Below are positions 1 through 5,056 of a stretch of DNA of 5,056 nucleotides, piece by piece. The stretch lies in contig MGXX01000070.1 of NCBI GenBank assembly GCA_001801515.1, positions 6,101 to 11,156 on the forward strand, read 5' to 3'. The position numbers were made by a program, and so were the translations under genes. The notes beneath the pieces were generated by a model that was given only the letters and a program-made list of their open reading frames with translations, had not been told where the DNA came from and did no database searches. This DNA comes from Gammaproteobacteria bacterium RIFCSPHIGHO2_12_FULL_38_11 (GTDB lineage: Bacteria; Pseudomonadota; Gammaproteobacteria; Coxiellales; Coxiellaceae). Position 1 is the first letter of the stretch, and each line of letters begins with the position of its first letter.

Positions 1-191
1 AGCGAGATCCGAAGGGTTTATACAAAAAGGTGGATGCAGGCATTATTCAGCATTTTACCGGTGTTGATGATCCGTATGAAGCGCCGATTAAACCCGATAT
101 TGAAATTGATACCGCGCATTGTTCTGTAGAACAAGCGGTTGAAAAAATTATACAAGCGCTGATTAATTCTGGATATTTGCAGTTATGCTAA
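1..191 (+). CDS. cysC: Adenylyl-sulfate (APS) kinase, C-terminal part
   Basis: This is the 3' end of an APS kinase gene. The first full codon is at 3-5, and 62 residues precede the TAA at 189-191. The enzyme phosphorylates adenosine 5'-phosphosulfate with ATP to give PAPS in the cytoplasm. The visible part carries two family hallmarks: the RDPKGLYKK block at the very start, and the [11 protein letters not shown] block about 20 residues later, which in the family forms the lid over the APS site. The remainder (PDIEIDT, then a helix ending SGYLQLC) matches the usual C-terminus. CysC proteins are about 200 residues, so roughly two thirds, including the P-loop, lies left of the window. Whether it is a standalone CysC or the end of a CysN-CysC fusion cannot be told. 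Its stop overlaps the next gene by 7 nt, tying it to a glycan gene. PAPS made here could feed the sulfotransferase at 1420-2403 (inference). Confidence 0.93.
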   Translation, partial: RDPKGLYKKVDAGIIQHFTGVDDPYEAPIKPDIEIDTAHCSVEQAVEKIIQALINSGYLQLC

Positions 192-1285
192 ACGTAGATC
201 AATTGCTCACCGTTATTTTGGTTATTAAAGATCGACCCAATTACACGTTTCGCTGGATGGATTACGCGAATAAAACGCAATTTCCATTTAAAATTGTGAT
301 TGCGGATGGCGGTAAAGATATCAATGTCGACATGCATTTAAAAGATCACGCACATTATCCCAATTTGAATTACGATTATTTACGTTATCCGTATGATGCA
401 AGCATTAAAGATTATTTATGTAAGATTTCTGCCGCGTTATATCAAGTGACAACGCCTTATGTGATTCTGGCAGACGATGATGATTTTTGGAATGTGGAAG
501 GTGTTCGCGCTTCTATTCGATTTTTAGAGGAACATGCAGATTATGCAACTTGTCGTGGACGTAATTTTACTTTTTCTCAACATCCAAAAAATATTTTGAA
601 AACAGCTTATTCACCTCATACCCTATTTGATACTACTCAAGAATTGGCATCAAAACGTGTGATGGCGATTTATCCCAGTTTAGGTGGCACATTTTATGAT
701 GTGCATCGTTCAACACAATATCAAACTATTTTCAAAAAAGTGACTGAGCTTGATTTTCATTTGATGCCGATGATAGAAACCATTATTTCATTGTTGGATG
801 CAGTAAATGGAAAAATAAAACAATTGGAGTATAGTTATTTAATTCGTGAAGATGGGCATGGTCAAAGTACCTCTCGATCGGGCAGTTATTTAGTGAGATT
901 GTTAACTGGACCTTGCGCAGAACAATTATCGGCAATGTGTCATGCAGTCGCTGAATCGGTTGCAGTGCATGAAAATATTGCAGTGAATGATTTTGCATCA
1001 CAATTACAAAACGCATTTATAGATCATTTAGCGCCTGTTATGTCGAATCATTTGTATGTTTACCATGATATTTCGTTTTCAAGAGTACTGCAAAATTTGA
1101 AGACGTGGTTGATTTATACATTAGAAAGAAAATATAAAAAAATTGCGAAACCAGTGCGATCTTTCAGTCAATATTTGCAGGCAAAAAAAACAAAGAAAGC
1201 CTGCCAGCAGTATGTGAAAAAAAATCCTGATCAGGGTGATGTGTTTAAAAACATTAGTCACTTTCTTTCGGAAACTAAGCAATAA
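185..1285 (+). CDS. Family 2-like (GT-A fold) glycosyltransferase
   Basis: A 366-residue protein that probably transfers a sugar from a nucleotide-sugar donor to a growing glycan at the cytoplasmic face. The N-terminus has the GT-A nucleotide-binding pattern: a hydrophobic strand with [11 protein letters not shown] at residues 8-18, then IVIADGG at 37-43, and the acidic metal-binding run ADDDDFW at 96-102, equivalent to the DxD motif. It resembles the group often named 'TIGR00180 family glycosyltransferase', but donor and acceptor cannot be read from sequence. The last 50 or so residues are Lys-rich, with no clear membrane segment. The ATG at 185 lies inside the last codons of cysC (ATGCTAA, 7-nt overlap). 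There is no strong Shine-Dalgarno, so translational coupling is likely. The glycosyltransferase domain begins within ten residues of this ATG, which supports the start. The TAA at 1283-1285 is followed 19 nt later by a GC-rich repeat arm. Confidence 0.85.
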   Translation: MLNVDQLLTVILVIKDRPNYTFRWMDYANKTQFPFKIVIADGGKDINVDMHLKDHAHYPNLNYDYLRYPYDASIKDYLCKISAALYQVTTPYVILADDDDFWNVEGVRASIRFLEEHADYATCRGRNFTFSQHPKNILKTAYSPHTLFDTTQELASKRVMAIYPSLGGTFYDVHRSTQYQTIFKKVTELDFHLMPMIETIISLLDAVNGKIKQLEYSYLIREDGHGQSTSRSGSYLVRLLTGPCAEQLSAMCHAVAESVAVHENIAVNDFASQLQNAFIDHLAPVMSNHLYVYHDISFSRVLQNLKTWLIYTLERKYKKIAKPVRSFSQYLQAKKTKKACQQYVKKNPDQGDVFKNISHFLSETKQ

Positions 1286-1304
1286 ATTAGATACGTTCTT
1301 GTGG

Positions 1305-1340
1305 CGCACTTGCTGGCGCGCGCGCTTCCATCGCTGCTAA
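1305..1340 (+). repeat. GC-rich dispersed repeat, copy 1 (left hairpin arm)
   Basis: A 36-nt arm starting CGCACTTGCT and ending TCCATCGCTGCTAA, with an alternating GC tract at about 1315-1324. It begins 19 nt after the stop of the glycosyltransferase gene, in the same sense. Hand alignment to copy 2 (minus strand, 1373-1408) gives 34/36 identities, and to copy 3 (minus strand, 2442-2477) 32/36. Its GC-richness contrasts sharply with the AT-rich flanks. It is most like a REP-type extragenic repeat; the family is not one I can name. Confidence 0.85.
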
Positions 1341-1372
1341 TAAGTATGTGCTATGTAAAATGATGTATCCCA

Positions 1373-1408
1373 TTAGAAGCGATGGAAGCGCGCGCGCAAG
1401 CAAGTGCG
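1373..1408 (-). repeat. GC-rich dispersed repeat, copy 2 (right hairpin arm)
   Basis: Read on the minus strand this arm matches copy 1 at 34 of 36 positions; the two differences are a T for G in the middle and a T for G near the end. It starts 11 nt after the TGA (1420-1422) of the minus-strand sulfotransferase gene, in that gene's sense direction. It therefore has the same position relative to a gene end as copy 1 has to the upstream glycosyltransferase. Confidence 0.85.
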
Positions 1409-1419
1409 AAAATAAAACA

Positions 1420-2403
1420 TCATTCATACCCAAATCGTTGCACCAGCTCCCCACATTGCTTACCAATAATTTCCCGCGCCCAATCCGGCATCGTCTTAAA
1501 ATGATTTTGATTCACATTGTGATTAATCGGAAACCATTTATCAGGTTCGGAACTACCCAACGGCGCCGTTTTGTGTTGTGCGATTAAATTTTTTACATCA
1601 ACGTGTGATTGATCTAAAAAAGAAAATATTTTTTCAGACACAGCAATCGGATCTTGCATAAAATCTTCGAAGCGTAATGTTAAAACATGACCTGAATCTT
1701 TTGTGTCATTCAGTGCATAGGCGTAACTGTTATGCCAATGTTCTGCAGATAGTTGAACCGCACGTTGTGGATCTTTGTTAAAAATAGCCGATTTCTGCGC
1801 TTGTTTCCAACAAACCGCATAAGGATTTCTTGAAACAATAATAAAACGTGCATCGGAAAAGCAGCGATTTAAAAATGGAATTTTAACACTGTAGCTTTGT
1901 GACATATCAATAAATTGTGCTTGATTAGGATTCGATGCGTAAACACATAAACATCGGCGAATAGTTTGCTTGAGTGCTTGATCTAGTTCCGGCGTCCAAT
2001 CGTTTTCAGTCATGCGATATTCGTTGATAAATTCACTGGAAGCATAAAGAAACGCACGTTCATAACCAAAATCGGGATGATTTTTTTCGTGTCCCAATAG
2101 ATTGTAATAACCCGGAGATCGCAGGAGCAGTTGATTAGGTAAATGTTTAAAACGTGGGCTGTTATGCAATTCATCGGCGCCCGCCCAAAATCGATGATTC
2201 CCCGAAATATAAACAATATGCGGCAATAAACGAATTACACGCGACATCACGGTTAATCCACCACCTTGCACACCCAGCATAAAAATGGGTTTTTTTATGT
2301 CGATGTTGTGCGTTGAGCGATATAGCAATCTCGGATGCCAATAAATTTTCTTTTCTTGATAATGGGCGATTATTTTTTTAATTATTTTTCTTGATAATGT
2401 CAT
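1420..2403 (-). CDS. Sulfotransferase family protein (PAPS-dependent type)
   Basis: A 327-residue protein with the layout of a bacterial sulfotransferase, which would move a sulfuryl group from PAPS to a hydroxyl, here probably of a surface glycan or lipid (inference from context). A beta strand and P-loop-like turn sits at residues 39-51 (PIFMLGVQGGGLT), in the place of the 5'-phosphosulfate loop. ARFIIVSRNPYAV at 185-197 fits the 3'-phosphate-binding block, with Ser191 and Arg192. LRFEDFMQDP at 243-252 followed by KIFSFL is the usual C-terminal signature. The loop is unusual: the common PRSGTT is here QGGGLT, without the basic residue. There is no signal peptide or membrane segment. The start is the ATG at 2401-2403 with only a weak GAAG upstream; about 38 residues precede the P-loop. 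It lies 75 nt downstream of the methyltransferase on the same strand and is probably co-transcribed with it. CysC, nearby on the other strand, could supply PAPS. Confidence 0.8.
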   Translation of the reverse strand: MTLSRKIIKKIIAHYQEKKIYWHPRLLYRSTHNIDIKKPIFMLGVQGGGLTVMSRVIRLLPHIVYISGNHRFWAGADELHNSPRFKHLPNQLLLRSPGYYNLLGHEKNHPDFGYERAFLYASSEFINEYRMTENDWTPELDQALKQTIRRCLCVYASNPNQAQFIDMSQSYSVKIPFLNRCFSDARFIIVSRNPYAVCWKQAQKSAIFNKDPQRAVQLSAEHWHNSYAYALNDTKDSGHVLTLRFEDFMQDPIAVSEKIFSFLDQSHVDVKNLIAQHKTAPLGSSEPDKWFPINHNVNQNHFKTMPDWAREIIGKQCGELVQRFGYE

Positions 2404-2441
2404 GTATATTGCTTCAATAAGTTAAGTATATTTTGCGTTCT

Positions 2442-2477
2442 TTAGCGGCGATGGAAGCACGCGCGCTAGCGAGTGCG
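2442..2477 (-). repeat. GC-rich dispersed repeat, copy 3 (single arm)
   Basis: A single, more diverged copy of the 36-nt arm: 32/36 identities to copy 1 on hand alignment. On the minus strand it begins one nucleotide after the TAA (2479-2481) of the methyltransferase gene and ends 38 nt before the sulfotransferase ATG, so it occupies about half of the gap between the two genes. It has no facing partner. Its first part (2457-2476) can fold on itself: GCAC pairs with GTGC and CGC with GCG around a TAGC loop, with one internal mismatch. If the two genes share an mRNA, this element sits between the cistrons. Confidence 0.8.
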
Positions 2478-2478
2478 T

Positions 2479-3228
2479 TTATCGAAAACATTTTTTAAAA
2501 AGAAGATTGGCAGAGCGATAATGCATTTCCGCATTTTCAAAATCATCAAATAAATGTTCACGATAAATAGCGCTTTTATAAACACACTGATAACTATTTT
2601 GTTTGAATAGATCAATCAGTGAATCAACATTAAAAATCCAATTGGGAATATTTTTTTGATCCATATTAATTTGCGCAGTCACAAATGAAGGATTTTGTGT
2701 GACGGGCGTATGGGTGAGTAAAATATAATTTGGATTTTGCGCGCGCTCAACCAATTGCTGTATTGCCAACGTTGTATTGGGAAAATATTGTAATGATGAT
2801 CCTAGAATCAATAATGCATACCGCTGCACTGTTTCTGCAACGGATTCCTGAATGGTAATATTTGTTTCTTTGAAAAAGGGATTGGCACGATAATATTCTA
2901 CAAAGCGACTGATTTCACACACTGTGTAATGAAAGTTGTTTAATTGCGCACGCTTTAACAGTTCAACAAATGAAACACCAAACCCGCCACCCACATCTAA
3001 AACGTGGACTGTTTCGCTCGTTTCAGCACAAAGCAACGCAATGCACAAAGAGGTAATATCACGAATGTGGTTATATTCATTAGCAATGGGTTCAGGAAAA
3101 AAAGTGGACAATTCATAGCGGCTTCGCGCGGCATCATAAATGCGTTGCGTGATATTTAAGTGATTGTAGTCGTCCGCACTGGGGACTTCATCAAACTGTT
3201 GGTAACACCCTGAAAAAATTGCTGACAT
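2479..3228 (-). CDS. TIGR04325-type SAM-dependent methyltransferase
   Basis: A 249-residue protein when started at the ATG at 3226-3228. Its pattern matches the putative methyltransferase family TIGR04325, often found in O-antigen and capsule loci. Positions from that ATG: IFSGCYQQFDE (4-14) is the N-terminal F-G-x-Y motif; VLDVGGGFGVSF (76-87) is the SAM-binding motif I; LGSSLQYFP (142-150) is the usual motif after the acidic strand; LLTHTPV (170-176) and NWIFN (196-200) follow as in the family. It probably methylates a sugar or other glycan component; the acceptor is unknown. An in-frame TTG at 3277-3279 would add 17 residues, but the ATG is preceded by GGGGTAGGT and lies just before the first conserved motif, so I prefer it. 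It is the first gene of a minus-strand unit continuing into the sulfotransferase and diverges from the GT9 gene. A repeat arm starts 1 nt after its stop. Confidence 0.8.
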   Translation of the reverse strand: MSAIFSGCYQQFDEVPSADDYNHLNITQRIYDAARSRYELSTFFPEPIANEYNHIRDITSLCIALLCAETSETVHVLDVGGGFGVSFVELLKRAQLNNFHYTVCEISRFVEYYRANPFFKETNITIQESVAETVQRYALLILGSSLQYFPNTTLAIQQLVERAQNPNYILLTHTPVTQNPSFVTAQINMDQKNIPNWIFNVDSLIDLFKQNSYQCVYKSAIYREHLFDDFENAEMHYRSANLLFKKCFR

Positions 3229-3320
3229 ACCTACCCCAAAAGTCAGTAATCTAACACGCGAATAGATAAAACTCAGCAAATTTGTTAGAGTCTACACCAC
3301 AAAAAGAGGGTGTGAAGTGT
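3229..3320. promoter_or_regulatory. Divergent intergenic region, probable promoters for both units
   Basis: This 92-nt AT-rich gap separates the methyltransferase start (minus) from the GT9 start (plus), so promoters for both units are expected here. No convincing -35/-10 pair was found by eye. A 7-bp inverted repeat, TCTAACA (3250-3256) and TGTTAGA (3283-3289), with centres about 33 nt apart, is a possible operator, though it could be chance. A GAGGG at 3306-3310 is the likely ribosome binding site for the plus-strand gene. Confidence 0.45.
3306..3310 (+). promoter_or_regulatory. Ribosome binding site deciding the GT9 start
   Basis: GAGGG, 10 nt before the ATG at 3321. No comparable purine run precedes the alternative TTG at 3282, so this site supports the shorter 344-residue protein. 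Confidence 0.5.
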
Positions 3321-4355
3321 ATGGTGACGACAGCGGATCAGGAAGTCGAATCTTTGCTTATTTTTAGACTGGGCAGCGTGGGTGATACCGTGGTTGCATT
3401 GCCTGGTTTTCGACTCATTAAAAACGCATTTCCGAACGCGAAGCGGGTTGTGCTGACTAATAAACCGGTGAGTCATCAAGCGTGCGCTTTGGAGTTAATT
3501 CTGGAGAACACAGGGTTGGCTGATACATTTATTGATTACCCCTGCCATGTTTTTTTACTTCAAAAAATATTTCTGTTGCGAAAAATCATCAAGCAACATC
3601 ATTTCACCAAAATGATTTACTTTCATCAATCACGCAGTTGGTTTCAGGCATGGCGTGATTTTTTATTTTTTAAATTTTGCGGCATCAAAAAAATAATTGG
3701 CTTGTCGTTATTCCAACATGGTTTTCAATATCGTTTTGATCGCCAAACAAATTTACATGAAAGCGAATATCAGCGATTAGCAAGGCAATTAAAGACACTG
3801 GGTGAAATTGATTGGACAGATAAATCCATTACTGATCTTGCATTAACTGAAAATGAGTTGAAAAAAGCGCGCGATATTATTAAAACAGACATTCACAATC
3901 AGCCTTTTATCGTTTGTTCGATTGGTACAAAACATCCCATGAAAGAATGGGGTGAAGATAATTGGCAGGCAATGATCCAATCTATTGCAAAACAATATGC
4001 TAATTATTGCCTCGTTTTTATCGGTGTCCAAAGTGAATATGCGCGTAGTGAAACATTGTTGTCATTGTGGCAAGGACCAACGGTGAATTTGTGCGGCAAA
4101 TTATCTGTGCGTGAATCAGCAGCCCTATTACATTATTCAAAACTATTTATTGGGCATGATAGTGGGCCAATGCATTTAGCCGCAGCAGTGGGTACAACGT
4201 GTGTTGCTATTTTCAGCCGACATGCGAAACCGGGTTGTTGGTATCCCTACGGCACACAACACAAAATTATTTATCCGCCAGGACCTTCTATTCGTTCCAT
4301 AACAGTAGATAACGTTGCTCGCGAAATTAATTCAGCGCTAGGAGTGATAGCATGA
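3321..4355 (+). CDS. Glycosyltransferase family 9 (heptosyltransferase-like)
   Basis: A 344-residue GT-B-fold enzyme of the ADP-heptose:LPS heptosyltransferase family, acting at the cytoplasmic face during LPS core or other glycan assembly. Positions from the ATG at 3321: [14 protein letters not shown] (15-28) is the N-terminal acceptor-side loop with the typical G-x-[19 protein letters not shown] (199-215) contains the lysine and NW of the family's K-x-W-x(3)-NW block; [14 protein letters not shown] (257-270) and [14 protein letters not shown] (278-291) form the donor nucleotide-binding region. Length is normal for the family. The exact donor, heptose or another sugar, cannot be told. A TTG at 3282 would extend the frame by 13 residues, but the ATG has GAGGG 10 nt upstream and sits closer to the conserved start. 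The stop overlaps the next ATG (ATGA at 4352-4355), so it is translationally coupled to the UDP-xylose synthase gene. Confidence 0.88.
   Translation: MVTTADQEVESLLIFRLGSVGDTVVALPGFRLIKNAFPNAKRVVLTNKPVSHQACALELILENTGLADTFIDYPCHVFLLQKIFLLRKIIKQHHFTKMIYFHQSRSWFQAWRDFLFFKFCGIKKIIGLSLFQHGFQYRFDRQTNLHESEYQRLARQLKTLGEIDWTDKSITDLALTENELKKARDIIKTDIHNQPFIVCSIGTKHPMKEWGEDNWQAMIQSIAKQYANYCLVFIGVQSEYARSETLLSLWQGPTVNLCGKLSVRESAALLHYSKLFIGHDSGPMHLAAAVGTTCVAIFSRHAKPGCWYPYGTQHKIIYPPGPSIRSITVDNVAREINSALGVIA
4341..4344 (+). promoter_or_regulatory. Ribosome binding site of the UDP-xylose synthase gene
   Basis: GGAG seven nucleotides before the ATG at 4352, inside the last codons of the GT9 gene. With the ATGA stop-start overlap it favours 4352 as the start and suggests coupled translation. 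Confidence 0.6.
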
Positions 4356-5056
4356 TGCAAAACACAATTAAAACAATTTTAGTCACCGGTGGCGCTGGTT
4401 TTTTAGGATCGCATTTGTGCGAAAAATTGCTTGAAAAAAATCACGAGGTGATTTGTGTTGATAATTGCTTTACAGGAAACAAAAATAATATATTGCATTT
4501 ATTAGGTAATCCCCGTTTTGAATTTATTCGTCATGACGTAACTTTTCCACTTTATCTTGAAGTGGATGAAATTTATAATCTCGCCTGCCCTGCATCACCT
4601 GTGCATTATCAATATGATCCCGTGCAAACAACCAAAACAAGTGTGCACGGCGCTATTAACATGTTGGGTTTAGCGAAACGTTGCAAAGCTAAAATTTTCC
4701 AAGCATCGACCAGTGAAGTATATGGTGATCCGATTGTTCATCCGCAAAAAGAAGATTATTGGGGTAATGTGAATCCTATTGGCCCGCGCGCTTGTTATGA
4801 TGAAGGCAAACGATGTGCTGAGACTTTATTTTTTGATTATCATCGCCAATATAATCTTTCGATTCGTGTCGCGCGCATTTTTAATACGTATGGGCCGCGT
4901 ATGTTGCCAAATGATGGCAGAGTTGTTTCGAATTTTATTGTGCAAGCGCTTGCTGGTAAAAATATCACGATTTATGGCAATGGCAGCCAAACACGATCGT
5001 TTTGTTACGTTGATGATTTAATCGACGGCTTTATTCGATTGATGGATTTGAGCGAA
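4352..5056 (+). CDS. UDP-glucuronate decarboxylase (UDP-xylose synthase), 5' part
   Basis: The first 235 residues of an extended short-chain dehydrogenase; the frame is open to the window edge and the family is usually about 310-320 residues, so the C-terminus is missing. It converts UDP-glucuronate to UDP-xylose and CO2 through an NAD+-bound 4-keto intermediate in the cytoplasm. [10 protein letters not shown] (12-21) is the Rossmann NAD loop, VDNCFTG (36-42) the following strand with the ribose-binding Asp, and NLACPASP (76-83) a UXS hallmark. [10 protein letters not shown] (118-127) holds the catalytic Thr120 and Glu122. RACYDEGKR (146-154) has Tyr149 and Lys153; the YDEGKR form distinguishes UXS from epimerases. 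[15 protein letters not shown] (209-223) contains the substrate-contacting arginine. GGAG at 4341-4344 lies 7 nt before the ATG, and the start overlaps the GT9 stop by 4 nt. A second ATG at 4355 would remove one residue. Confidence 0.93.
   Translation, partial: MMQNTIKTILVTGGAGFLGSHLCEKLLEKNHEVICVDNCFTGNKNNILHLLGNPRFEFIRHDVTFPLYLEVDEIYNLACPASPVHYQYDPVQTTKTSVHGAINMLGLAKRCKAKIFQASTSEVYGDPIVHPQKEDYWGNVNPIGPRACYDEGKRCAETLFFDYHRQYNLSIRVARIFNTYGPRMLPNDGRVVSNFIVQALAGKNITIYGNGSQTRSFCYVDDLIDGFIRLMDLSE

Larger units (their letters stand above)
1305..1408. repeat. Long inverted repeat / large hairpin between convergent genes
   Basis: Two arms, 1305-1335 and 1378-1408, are complementary at 30 of 31 positions. 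After one mismatch (1336/1377) the stem continues for 5 bp (CTAAT at 1337-1341 with ATTAG at 1372-1376). The stem is therefore about 37 bp, with a roughly 30-nt AT-rich loop at 1342-1371. It fills the gap between two genes that end toward each other (stops at 1285 and 1420). It could block read-through in both directions or protect 3' mRNA ends, but neither side has a U-tract, so it is not a canonical intrinsic terminator. The pairing of GC-rich arms in opposite orientation resembles a BIME (paired REP) or a small MITE-like unit. No target-site duplication was noticed. Confidence 0.85.

Noticed and set aside
783..1016. Minus-strand open frame inside the first glycosyltransferase gene
   Set aside because: It lies entirely within a gene with clear domain signatures on the other strand and has no motif of its own.
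1305..1408. Canonical rho-independent terminator
   Set aside because: The stem is strong but far longer than usual. It is followed by A-rich sequence on the plus strand and by CCACAAGAAC on the minus strand, with no U-tract in either transcript.
1286..1419. Insertion sequence or CRISPR repeat explaining the inverted arms
   Set aside because: There is no transposase gene and no obvious target duplication. The arms are not regularly spaced direct repeats, and the third copy is over 1 kb away as a single arm, which fits a REP-like repeat better.
1348..1587. Plus-strand 79-codon open frame across the right hairpin arm and the sulfotransferase 3' end
   Set aside because: It lies antisense to the well-supported sulfotransferase and takes its first part from the repeat arm. 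It has no ribosome binding site and no recognisable domain.
3229..3279. TTG-started extension of the methyltransferase by 17 residues
   Set aside because: The start would be a TTG, the added residues precede the first family motif, and the ATG at 3226-3228 has a G-rich stretch just upstream.
3282..3320. TTG-started extension of the GT9 gene by 13 residues
   Set aside because: A GAGGG ribosome binding site is properly spaced for the ATG at 3321, and the added residues show no conserved feature.
4779..5021. Plus-strand open frame in another frame of the UDP-xylose synthase gene
   Set aside because: It overlaps the catalytic YDEGKR region of a clearly coding frame and shows no independent signal.

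Overview
The window looks like part of a cell-surface polysaccharide (O-antigen, LPS or capsule type) biosynthesis locus from an AT-rich Gram-negative bacterium. The Gram-negative reading comes from a family 9 (heptosyltransferase-like) glycosyltransferase and the general gene set. A gammaproteobacterium is plausible, but I cannot name a genus from this sequence alone.

Layout: six protein genes form three transcription units. (1) Plus strand, 1-1285: the last 62 codons of an APS kinase gene (cysC) overlap by 7 nt the start of a GT-A-type glycosyltransferase gene. (2) Minus strand, 3228 down to 1420: a TIGR04325-type SAM methyltransferase is followed by a PAPS-dependent-type sulfotransferase, with a 75-nt gap between them. 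(3) Plus strand, 3321 to beyond the window end: a family 9 glycosyltransferase overlaps by 4 nt (ATGA) a UDP-glucuronate decarboxylase (UDP-xylose synthase), which runs off the right edge. Units 2 and 3 diverge from a gap of about 92 nt at 3229-3320. Units 1 and 2 converge on a 134-nt gap at 1286-1419.

The genes fit one pathway. CysC makes PAPS, the sulfuryl donor a sulfotransferase needs. The decarboxylase makes UDP-xylose. Two glycosyltransferases could build the glycan, and the methyltransferase and sulfotransferase could decorate it. A sulfated, possibly methylated, xylose-containing surface glycan is my inference and is not proven by the sequence.

The most unusual feature is non-coding. 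A 36-nt GC-rich repeat arm stands out from the AT-rich background and occurs three times. Each copy starts 1 to 19 nt after a stop codon, in the sense direction of the gene that has just ended. All three genes whose 3' ends are not overlapped by the next gene carry one. At the convergent gap two arms face each other and make a near-perfect hairpin with a stem of about 37 bp. This resembles a REP/BIME-type dispersed element. The hairpin also stays open as a 46-codon minus-strand reading frame. No RNA genes, CRISPR array, transposase gene or canonical U-tract terminator were seen.
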